Positions 12,601 to 23,300 of a stretch of 64,000 nucleotides of DNA are shown here, in pieces. This DNA comes from Sabellastarte sp. h YS-2021 (taxonomy: Eukaryota; Annelida; Polychaeta; Sabellida; Sabellidae): assembly GCA_964017235.1 (NCBI GenBank), contig OZ024933.1, positions 11,535,962-11,599,961 on the forward strand, given 5' to 3'. The notes under the pieces are model-generated. The model had not been told where the DNA came from, ran no database searches, and was given only the letters and a program-made list of their open reading frames with translations. Numbering within the stretch: the stretch's first letter is position 1; every line of letters starts with the position of its first letter. The position numbers and the translations under genes were made by a program.

Positions 12601-12843
12601 TATGATCAGAAGGAATTATGCACCATGATTTACAAATCATAGAGGCCAGGTTACCATTAAGCGATGCTAACCTGATACAGGCTCACCCAGTCCATTATTC
12701 ATAAATAAATATATAAATATAGCTGTCATTCATAGGAGATTAAGAGCAATGAAACTACTCTTTTTTAATTATTTTATATACGTGGGCTTAAAAACATGAG
12801 AGATTTGGAGCACTATGTATATCATGTGGAAGACAGGGTTTGA

Positions 12844-13290
12844 AGGGACCAAGTTTTCGTTAAGCTCAATTGCCGAGGGTTGATTTTGCAATGGACCTGT
12901 TAGTCAAGCTCCCCCCCCCCCCCCCCCCTTTGGGGGGCATGAATTGGCTTTAGCAATAGTCCTTAAGGTTGGAATGTGAAAACTATTCGTCGTCATGTGG
13001 TCTGAATCTTTTGGTGGGATTCAGATTTCCTTGAATTTTCCCCTTCTTTAAAAATATTTAAGTTTCAGAAAGACATACATTAAATTTAAGGTAGTGTCCT
13101 TCAAGGAATGTGTAATAACTTTAAAGAACATCTGCTCCCTCCTAATATTTCAAGGAAAGCCTTTGGTAAGAAGAGTAAATGGAGGCTTTGTGAAACGGGG
13201 ATTTTATGTGGCCTTTCAAAAGGAGAAAAAAGATCTTCCTGTACTAAAGGAGGTCCTTTCCAAAGTATTCTTTGTGAAATTGGTCCCTGG
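12844..13290. mobile_element. Foldback element family F, diverged copy
   Basis: Shares with the copy at 13485 the words 'cttcaaggaatg', 'gctccctcctaa', 'ggaggctttgtgaaac' and 'ctaaaggaggtcctttcca'. The ends (gggaccaa at left, ttggtccc at right) are inverted. It also holds a run of 17 or more C near 12909. Confidence 0.55.
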
Positions 13291-13484
13291 TCCTTGATAC
13301 TTGTAATGCCTAAGGCTCTTTTATATAACTGGTGTCATTTTTGTGATGTGTGAAAACAGATTGTGTCAAAACATATTGCATAAATGTTTTACTGGAGTGA
13401 TGGGTGGTTTTGAACTGTTGTTTCAAGGTCCAGTTTGGTCCCTCATACCTTTAATGCTCTTTATCTCTTTTGTGATTGGCCCCA

Positions 13485-14069
13485 GGGGCCAGTTTCACGA
13501 AGCCTCCTTAAGATAAAGGTCACATTAAATTCAAGGCTTTCCTTGAATTTCTCCCTCCTTTAAAAGTTCTCAGTTTTAAAAACTCCCTTAAATTTCAATG
13601 AAGCTAAGGACCTACTTTAATTTTAAGGAAGTGTCCCCCCCTTCAAGGAATGTTATTTATTTATTTATTTATTGGGGTTTTACATCACTTTCAACATTGT
13701 ACAGGTCATATCACGACGGGTAGTTGGAAGGGCAGAGGAAACCAGTACATACAGTTCTTCAAGGTTCTGTACTGTAAACTGCTGACCAATGGCAAGCAAC
13801 TACCAGCTTTCCCACTTGAGGCCATGCCAGGAACCGGACCCGGCCTCAGAGGTGGGAGGTGAGAGTGTTACCTCTGTGGCCCCCTCAAGGAATTTTTAAT
13901 AACTTTAACATTTGCTTCCTCCTTAAGTTTTAAGGAAGACCTTTGATCAGGAGAGTTAAAGGAGGCTTTGTGAAACTGAATTTAAAAGTGGTTTTTCGAA
14001 AGGAATAAAAATGACCTTCCCTTACTAAAGGAGATCCTTTCCATATGAGGCTTCGTGAAAACCAGCCCA
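13485..14069. mobile_element. Foldback element family F, carrying a SINE
   Basis: The ends are 'ggggccagtttcacgaagcc' and 'ggcttcgtgaaaaccagccc', which are inverted. The interior is interrupted by the reversed SINE at 13652-13884. Without it the element would be about 345 bp. Confidence 0.7.
13652..13884 (-). mobile_element. tRNA-derived SINE inserted in family F element
   Basis: Reversed copy of the SINE at 1064-1293, with its (aaat)n tail at the left and tRNA-like head at the right. It is flanked by the 9-bp direct repeat tcaaggaat (13643-13651 and 13885-13893), a target-site duplication from insertion. This gives the family's exact boundaries. Confidence 0.85.
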
Positions 14070-14399
14070 GAGCTAATTTTATCAAATTACTACATCAATA
14101 AATTGAGATGCCCAAGTCAATTTATTGATATACTGAAGAACTCCAGATTCCTGGGAAAGTACTTTTGCATATATAAAAATATATATGTGGTCAATTGTGT
14201 ACTTGCTTTTTAGTGGAATACATGTGTTAAAATCTAAATTCCCACAACCCGGGTTATGAAAAAAGGCTAAAAAGTGTTAAAAGTGTAGAATATATACTGG
14301 ATCAAATAAAACACAAGTTTATTAATTGTAGCAGCTTCATTGTAAGTCATTTTGGTGTCACTTTAAATGCTTGAGGGAAATTTGGAGGTTAATATTTTG

Positions 14400-14640
14400 G
14401 CATATATCACTTTGGTGATAATTCCTCTATTTACTGTATACTGAGAACAGGAAACAAATCCAGCAGTGGCGGCCTTCACTTGTGTGATGCTGGGAAATAC
14501 CCACATTTCTGCATTGCTTAGGAATTGGAAATTCCCGGATGTCTAATAGTAACATAGCTTCTCTCTCTTCACACAGTGTTCTTAGATCAATAGATTCAGA
14601 CAGTTATTTGTTATGTATTTAATAAGTCTATTTAAGTTAT
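14400..14640 (+). repeat. Dispersed repeat, copy 2
   Basis: Matches 5445-5745 in order ('gatgctgggaaatacccaca', 'ggaaattccc', 'aacatagctt', 'cagattcagacag'-like). Part of the middle of the first copy is missing here. Confidence 0.5.
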
Positions 14641-14760
14641 GAGGATAAATGTACGCTTTGTGCAGAATGGTTTGCCACTTAGTACATTCCTAAACTGATT
14701 TTACCTTAATCTGAAATTAGGAATTCTCATGTTTTCTATAAAATCAACATTTACATTTCC

Positions 14761-15081
14761 TTAGACTGTGTTTCTGTCCTGTCCCCAAGTTCTATTGTGA
14801 TAGTATGCAATGAAGAGGGACAGATCTTCTGTATACTTGTCTACTGTGAAATTTTGAGGTTGCCCACCAATGAACCCGTCCAAAATTAGCCGTCTTTGAA
14901 GATCCATACAGAAAACAAATTCTCTGTCCTTTGCTGTTGCATACCACCCAGTGTATGAATTTATACCCCATTCACAGGTACAGGTAGTATCACCCATGGT
15001 AACCCGCTCTTGGTGAAATGTCCCTGTCTGTGGATAGCATCTAGCCTCTGTGTGCAACCTTGCTAGTAAGTGGTAAAACAT
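14761..15081 (-). pseudogene. Possible remnant of a cysteine-bearing coding segment
   Basis: A 106-codon open stretch contains CTCEWG near residue 33 and evenly mixed polar and aromatic residues, unlike the biased translations around it. A stop lies two codons upstream. In the same frame, about 90 bp further upstream, is another open piece with a CEC motif, ended by stops. There is no clear splice acceptor and I do not recognise the family. It could be a decayed exon or chance. Confidence 0.2.
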
Positions 15082-15499
15082 CCATTACCTGGTAGTCGTA
15101 CAGAAGTTTTAGACAGTTTAAAATTTCAATCTCTTGCATTCGCATATGAATTTCTGATGATGGTAATCAAATGCATGGTCCATGATGTACACAAGCTTAT
15201 GATTAGGTCATCTTTTAGTGTAATATGGCAATGTAATGTGAGTTAAGGCATTGGTTGTTTCACCACATGTTCGTCTGACGGCTACGGAAGGTGAGTAAAG
15301 GTTAATGAAGGTTGCTTCATGGTGACCAATGTTTGTAGTACCGTCATCCTGTTATTGATGGTTAAAACCCATGTCCAATCAATGGTCATCCACCTGTAGT
15401 GTGAACAACTTTGATTAAATGGGACGACCTGGAGTCGGTTCTGCTGCCGAGAAAACCTTTTAACCACAGAATGTAGCGCCTGTAGTGTGGATGGGGTAT

Positions 15500-16750
15500 T
15501 AGCAATTAGCTATGGACAGACACTTGGTCTGATAGTTCCCCAATTTACAAAGTAAGATGCAAATTCTACAATTAAAATTGAGAAACTGTATGAAACATTA
15601 GTAAATGTAATGGTCCCATATTACACTTTTAAAAACCAGAATACAGTCTGTGTATTAAACTTAATTGTTTAACTGTGATACTCAAGCAAAACGATTTGTT
15701 AAAAACATTCTGGAAAAAACAGCATTATAATGGCTTTTTAAGGAATGTAAATATTTATAGTAAAGAAATAACCAAAACTGTATGTGGTGAACGAAGTACA
15801 TGTCTTTTTACAGCTCAGATTCAGAAAGATAGGAGACAGAAAATTTGGGACAATTAGAATCCATCTATGAAGACATTAGTTTATGCCTTTTTTACTAATG
15901 TTCCTAGCCTGTCATCTTTTCATTTTTACATCCCCACTTCCCCACCAAAAGATCAGATATATAAACAAGATACCTGTCTGTATAAATATGCTAGATGTAA
16001 CAAAACTTTTAATTCTGTCAAAAGATCACTATAACAGATTATTGATCCGACATAAAAGCAATTATACGGCTCTATGTAAACCCGAAAAAGATGCAATTAA
16101 ATCAACGTTAGCTGGTCATATCATTCATCAATTTATTCTGAGCTGATAATATATGTTAAACAAAATCAGAGAAATTTATCATATCATGCTAATGCTTGAT
16201 GAACTTTGCAATCTTTTTATCAATCCTAAATTTTAGTTAAATTTTCCTCTTTTGAGATTTCATATTTTCATATGGTAGTAAATCCATTGTTTTTGTTAGG
16301 AATGGATTATTTTTTTGAGAAGTGGGTTTTTGTTTGGAAAATGTAGAATAACTCCATGGTGTTCTGTATCAGCCAAGTGTTCATGTGACTTTAGAATCAT
16401 CAAAGCGTTTCGTATAAAATCCTGTTTCAGAAGCAGCCACTTCCAATTCTTACATTTTTTTTACGCTCGATTTAATGCTTTCTCTAAAAACAGGATAATA
16501 TATGCACTTTGTGTTCTCATTCACTGAATATGTATAATGCAGTGTCATAGGAAGGATAAAACCTAATCTTCCACAAAAAATATTAAAAGAACCTTGAAAG
16601 ACACTGTCTCCACAATAGTCTGAGATGTTGTGCAATTGCCTTTCCTTATATACACCAAAGTCAACCTGCCTTTTAGTTGACTTTGGATTTCATGAACATT
16701 GTTGTGGTATTTCACCATTATGACACAATTATTGAGATTAGTAACTGTGT
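15500..16750. other. Unassigned AT-rich stretch
   Basis: Several 60-90 codon ORFs occur on both strands, but none has a domain, a repeat partner or splice signals that I can support. Confidence 0.35.
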
Positions 16751-16754
16751 TGCT

Positions 16755-16985
16755 GTCCTTAGTGGCTTAGTGGGTTAGGTTTGGTATCTGAACACAAGCT
16801 GTCACCTCTGTGTGGGTTCGACTCCCACAAGTGACAATACTGAGGACCTTTCTCAATACAACCGTGGCTGTTGAAAAGAACAGTGAACTCGAATGTTTAA
16901 GCTGTGGTTCACCAGTCACGTGTGTTTTGTTTTCATTTTGATAAGAATGTTTACCATGTATTTTCATGGTCAAGCAACTTTACTA
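16755..16985 (+). mobile_element. tRNA-derived SINE, third type
   Basis: Box A-like tggcttagtgggttagg at 16763 and a near-perfect box B ggttcgactcc at 16815. The body 'gaggacctttctcaata' and 'gtggctgttgaa' is shared with the copies at 24724-24860 (reversed) and 26570-26735. Confidence 0.7.
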
Positions 16986-17310
16986 ACAGGTATAAAACAA
17001 GGTAGAAAATTTCTGTCGATCTGTAACTACAGCAGTTAGAAACACGAGTACTGCACTAGTTTAGTGCTAATTCATGAAAGTCCAAAGACCATAAAAATAA
17101 ACAAATAATTTATTATAATAGTAATAATAATAAGAGTAATGGTGATTTCAAGAATTGTATTCTTTGCCCACATGATCTAATGTAAAATGGCCTAGTTGTT
17201 TAAGTCTTGTTTTGACATCTAGGGCTAAAGCACTATATTTACCGAGTGTCCATAAACTAAACCTGTATTGATTCATTGTATATTTTCAGGTTTTTGTTGA
17301 TTAACTGAAT

Positions 17311-17347
17311 ATGAATGCCTGTGTTCTAATTCTGCTATGCCTTATCG
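17311..17347 (+). CDS. Ig gene exon 1: start and signal peptide
   Basis: ATG opens MNACVLILLCLI, a short hydrophobic leader, and the exon ends in phase 1 at a strong donor (gtgagt). An acceptor-like tattttcag lies 21 bp upstream of the ATG, so the transcript may begin in an earlier non-coding exon. No TATA box or initiator could be assigned. Confidence 0.75.
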
Positions 17348-20300
17348 GTGAGTATCCTTCTTGTGATTGCGATCTAGTTCACATCCATGTACAATATTCT
17401 TATGTTTATTAGTGCTGGGAAATAATATTGCATTTAACAAATCCACTCAATGTGGACGATTGTTTGTATTCAGGGTACAAGGGAGAGAGAGGATCCGCTG
17501 GCTCCAGTGGCTCCTGCGTTTCCTATTTCTAATAGCTCAGCGGAGGTTCATTCTTTTCCACATAGCACATGTATGCAGTAGCCCTGGGAAAAATTTCTGA
17601 ATATGGCGTCATGACGTGTTTTTCAAAGGGGCTTGCTTGTTTTGATGATAATTTCAAAAGCACTTAACCTATTCACATGAAATTTGGCAAGTCAGTTTGG
17701 TATATGTGTCAGAAAACTATTAAATTTTGGAATCCGATGTAAAATGGCCAACTTATTTACAATAAACTAAATAGCACGATTTTTTTAACAATGAAAATTT
17801 AATAGAGCAAATTTGATGAAAGTTTTGACCCACAGGGTATCTGCAGAGTCATCTAGCAAAATGATTTTTCTGCCATTTTTGGCGGCCATCTTGAATTTTG
17901 TGTGTAATGCCAAAATGTGTTTATCTTGGAAACGGTGTGAGATACAGCAATTTCAACCAAATTTTTAACCCCTGAGATTATATGCAAATTCAATTAGCAA
18001 TTTTTCCCTGCTATTTTCGGCATATATCTTAAATTTCTGTGTTAAATGCGGAAATAATTCATTCAACAAAACATTTGACCCCCAGGGTACTTGCAGATTC
18101 ATCTTTTCCAAAAAATCATTTTTACGCCAACTTTTTATCCCCAAGGTACCTGCAGATTCATCTTTGCACATTGTGATGGTTATCTTGAATTTCTGTGTAA
18201 AATGGTGTGATATAGAGCAATTTTAGCAAAAATATTTGACCCCAGAGTCACCTGGCAACTTTTCTCCAAAAAAATTTGACAGCCATCTTGATTTTCTGCG
18301 TAAAACGCCAAAATGCAGTAATCTGGCGAGAGAAAGAGTGATTTCTACAAAATTTTTGACCAATCAGTGTATCTGAGAGTCATATGTGGTTTTTTTTACC
18401 AAATATCATTTCCCTGGCAGTTTTGAAGGCTGTCTTGAATTTCTGTGTAAAATGCAAAAAAGACATTAATCTTGGAAACAGTGTAATTTTGGGGAAATTT
18501 TTGACTCCCTTGCTATGCAAAGATTCTGCTGGCAACTTTCATGAAAACACATTTTTTGCCATTTTTGTGGGCCATCTTAAATTTCTGCATAAAATGCGAA
18601 AACGCATTTATCTTGGGTACATTGCAATTTTACATAATTGGAAAAACATATTAAACATAAGAACATATTCAGGTCTACACAATCATTAATGTTTATTTGA
18701 ACACTTTGTTTTGCTATTCAAAAACAATTTCTTTTTCTCTTGTAAAGCAATACAACTCGACTAAAAACCGACCCATTTCAGAAATCATTTCCACCTTAGC
18801 TTCTAACTGCTGAACACCGGATTGCACTCCCGGAAATGACTTAGAACATGTCTAATGTCTTGATGATTTATGCCTTATGAACTGGATGGTGTGCCTTAGA
18901 ATCTGTAGATACAGAGATTAAGCACTTGGACAACTGATGGATTGATTGATTGATTTATTGATACTCTTGCAATAGTTTAACTTATAGTAAAACTGTTGGC
19001 ATTGGTGAAATCAAACTTTCTTAAATTGTGACAGTTTTTCTATTAAAAGCGGTACTTTACATCGAGGATCAAAATGAGAAATGAATGGCATGATAATGAA
19101 GTGGATAACGCACCGTATTCCAGCATCTCAAATTATATAGTCAAATACAAATCCGAATCTGAAATAATATAATTGATAATATTTTGCTCTGATGCACAAG
19201 GCCTTACTGTGGTAAGTCTTAACAAACACAACATATAGGTTTGTTGAAAGCAGAAGTAAAGCCATAACCAACCTATAAAATTTGTATGGGAATTTTAAAC
19301 ATTGTCAGCAATACTACATTATTATACTGTGTAATGTCAGTGATCATTGAAACCATCAATTAAGGTACCATAATTGTCTTGGTGTTTGTCTTTTGTTAGG
19401 CTTTTTGAAAAAAAATTGAACATTCCTATTTTTCAGGGTCTGTGTATCAACTGGAAATTACATCTTCATATACAACCTCCTCTAGGTGTGCAGATGGAAG
19501 CTATGCTTTGATTAGGGGAGACAACTTGACCTTACATTTTGACTATGGGTTCAACAAATCAGAGGTAAGAATGACATTATGTACTATTATCTTCCCTAAT
19601 TTCATCCAGATATTTAATACTTAATGAAATAATCAAATTGCATCACTTAGCACTAGATGACACAGCAATATGGTCCAAGTTAACCAATGACAACTATTGT
19701 CACAGAAGTGAAGCTTTTGGAAGCCTTAAACAGATTTACTTGCAGAAAATATGAATCTTGAATCTTCCAATACTGGCATTAACATTAAGTTATACTGCTA
19801 CTTGTGACAGTGCAGAGTTGAAGTAATCGTCAAAGAAGTACTCATTGCCTATAATATATTATTTGGCGTATTAACCGATTTTATGTTCTGGTTGTGTTGA
19901 ATTAAGATACCATGTACTAGATGTCTAGATAAGAGCTAATCTGTTTTGTTGCTATATGTAAAAAAAAATTGTATATTTATAAATATCAGTTAAATTTACT
20001 CGTGCTATCCACTCTGAATTTTATTTCATTGATTTCTTTTTCTAAATGGTTAAGAGCAACATTTTAAGAAAACCAAAGGTGCTTCATTAGAATAATTTGT
20101 TTAAATCCAAACGAATGTGAAATCATAAAAAGCATTGAAGTTCAAAGAAAGGACAGTATGATAGTAAGGGAAATGTAAATGATATAAAGAGATAGAAAGG
20201 TTGGCAACCCTGAAAAATGACTTTTTTTCTTTCGGGGATATTGATGAGTTAAAATGGTGAGAGGACATAGCTTAGACTTATCAACCAATACCACGCAGAA

Positions 20301-23300
20301 AGGGCGTATACCATACATCATTATTCGAAATCTTTTTCTACAGTGTTTCAGAAAGTGAAAAATGTCACAATGTTCAAAGAAGATTCTGTTTCTTTTAGCT
20401 TACTTCATTGACTAGAATCTTTCAACTTTTTGGTCAATTTTCAGTTAGGGCAATTTTTCTCAAAATTTATTTTTTTTCTGGCACATTCCACACTAGACTA
20501 CGGAACCCTGGAAGGGACATATAACTGCTTTTTTATTAGCTTTTTGTCATACTGTTACCACCAGTAAGCAAGTTTTCACCACAAGATACTATGTCATTCC
20601 CACAACTTAGTAAGTCATGGTAATGAGATACTAAGTTGTGGGAATGAAATGCTAAGTCGTGGGAATGAGATAGTAACTTGTGGGAACAAGATACTAAATC
20701 CTTGTTTTAATTCATATCCACCCCTTATTAGGTTGTTCCCACCACTAACTTACTTGTTTCCACCACTTATTTGGTCATTCTCACCACTTACTAACTTGCT
20801 TCCACCACTTTTTAAGTCGTTCCAACCAGTTACTAACCCATTTCCAACACTTAGTTTCTCATTTCCACCACTTAGTAACTCTTTCCCCTCACTTATTAAC
20901 TCGTTCCCAGGGACCAATAATATGCAAACAGGGATTAAAATATTTATTAGACATAACAGTTATAACAGTGACTACAAGCAGGTTGGGAGTATTTTAAATT
21001 ATTACTGAAAGTAGTTTATAATATATAAATTCATTTAAGATTGTTGCCAGATATGTTACCTCTGTATAAGTTAGGTATCATAGACAAAGAAATTGCCTGT
21101 ACATTGGCATCAAAGTATGGCTTATGTAATGGTGAAGAATTTAGATGAAAATGTTTAATTATTAATAATCTCTAAATTCCATAAAACACAGGCAAAGCGC
21201 CTCAGTAAATTAACTCTCTTTGGACTTAACAGTAGAAATCAATAGTCACATAGCACACCGCCTCTAATAATAGCCTAAGCCAATCCCCGCTTCTGTGAGA
21301 TAGCCCTCTCAGAAATAAACCCAGTAATTGGTGACAGAGAATATGTGTTAGTGTACAGTGACTAGTATAAGAACTTCAGCTTTGAGCTGAGGACATAGAG
21401 AGAGATCAGGACAATAACAGTGAATGAACATGAAATAGTATGCAGAGGGGGAGAGCTTAGTTTGCTCTCTCACTCGTGAGAATGTGTTGTACTATTATTG
21501 GGACTTGTGTTTATTGAACTAGAATAAAGTGTGAAAGAGTTATCAAGTGTTTCGCTTCTGTCTTTGTGGCGATCCTAAACCTCTCAATAGTTGCTGCCAA
21601 GCGAGTACAGACAGGAGTGGACATAGTGGAGATCTGGTAATCCACAGCTGCCCTAAGGCACTGCTGGAGTCCACCTTAAACTCCCCCCAAAACCCTACAT
21701 TTGGACAGCTTAGTAACTTGTGGGAACAACTTCATATGTTAATTTGCGGTAATGACTTGCTAAATTGTAATAATGACTTGCTAACTTGTGGTAATGACTT
21801 ACTAACTTGTGGTAACGACTTGATAACTTGTGGGAATGACTTGTTGTCTTCTGCCAACAACTTGCTAACTTGTGGGAACGATTTAATGAGTTAAGTTGTA
21901 GTAATGAGTTGCCAACTCATGGGCACAACTTCTAATCTTGTGGGAATGAGATAAAATGCTAAGAAAACAACTCTATGTCCCTTCCTGATCTCTGTACTAG
22001 ACTGATGATGTACTTAATATGGTTAAACCTGACCACTTTTCTAGAAGTTCTGTTATGTTTTTAATTTATCTTTTGTCTTTCTTTGCTAGAGATATGTGCT
22101 TACTACCTTCCTAAAATAAACTGATTGTACTGTTTTGTTTGATACAGTTGAAGAGTTTACAACTCTATGAGCAGATCAGTGGTCACCGCATGTTTGATTA
22201 TGAAAATGGTTCAGGTAAACCTCACATAAAAGATAAGACGATAACGCCTTATTGGACAAATACAGGAATAATAATCACCATTACAAATATTCAGAAAAAG
22301 GACTTGAGAAAATATGAAGTCACCGTCGTCAAAGGGACAGAAAGGAACTCCACGGTTATTGAAATCAACAAAATTTGGGGTCAGTTGATTATTTTGTTTT
22401 TATATAGAATTTAATGTATTCTATGTAAGTTTGGCTGTATGCTTAATACATATATAATGGGAAAATATCTTTAACATTTGCCATCTTGGAAATGTAATCC
22501 AGTGATCTCGTTACTGTATTGTTACTATAATGAAGAGACAAAGGTCAAAGTTTGGCTTTGGTACCCCATTCAACAGCCAGGGTCATATTCTGATATGTCT
22601 TCAGCATAGGCATTTTAACCAATACCTATAACTATGGGTTATACCATCTCGATTGGCAGTCGACACCAATGTGTATTGCAAGGCACCATGTCTGTCGACC
22701 ACGGGTCGAAGGCAATAATATATATTTCTTCTTTCCCTTCAGTGTACTGTTATACGTTTTCTTTGGTGTATCAGTATTAAACCGAGTTTTTAAGTATTTT
22801 ATATGAAATTTATGCTATATCTTTTAAAAAAATTCACCTTTTCATCTATTTTAACTGGTTTCTGTATATATTGCCGTTTTTACCGCATATAGCTGCATAT
22901 TGTTGAATATTGTTTACTCGTGGTTATTTGTGACCATGCACGTTGGCTGTTAGAAGCTAGACTGACGCTATATTCAAAAAAGGCAGACTAATTACTCACT
23001 TCTGTGTCCTTGACCCCTGACCTAAGTGTCGTGAAGCAGTGGATACTAAATATCGGCGTCGAAACACCAAGTTCCACCACAAATTCCTATTCTAACATGA
23101 CGACCTGCGCAGAAACGAGTTTTGAGTTCTATGCACACACAATTATCTCGCAACAATCGCACTGCCCTTCCATTCGCCCTACATATTTTGGTTGGGTTTT
23201 AGAAGTAATGTTGTTATGTTGTTTTTATTTATATTTCATTGAATATGAAATAGTTATTGAATTTTAAATACTATATATTACGTATATTTATATAAAATAT

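Larger units (their letters stand above)
20500..21995. mobile_element. hAT-like non-autonomous element in intron 2
   Basis: A 1496-bp unit flanked by the 8-bp direct repeat actagact (20492-20499 and 21996-22003). Its ends are inverted repeats matching at about 17 of 22 positions, including 'ggaagggacata'. An 8-bp target duplication is typical of the hAT superfamily. Both sub-terminal regions are filled with a 21-bp repeat, in opposite orientation. No transposase is present. Confidence 0.75.

Noticed and set aside
15883..16146. 87-codon ORF with a hydrophobic start as a secreted peptide
   Set aside because: No splice context, no domain, and the surrounding DNA has many similar chance ORFs.
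20649..21008. Proline- and phenylalanine-rich ORF
   Set aside because: It is a translation of the 21-bp array in the hAT-like element.
23004..23267. 87-codon ORF in intron 3 of the Ig gene as an alternative exon
   Set aside because: It has no acceptor in a usable phase and no Ig or membrane feature that continues the gene.
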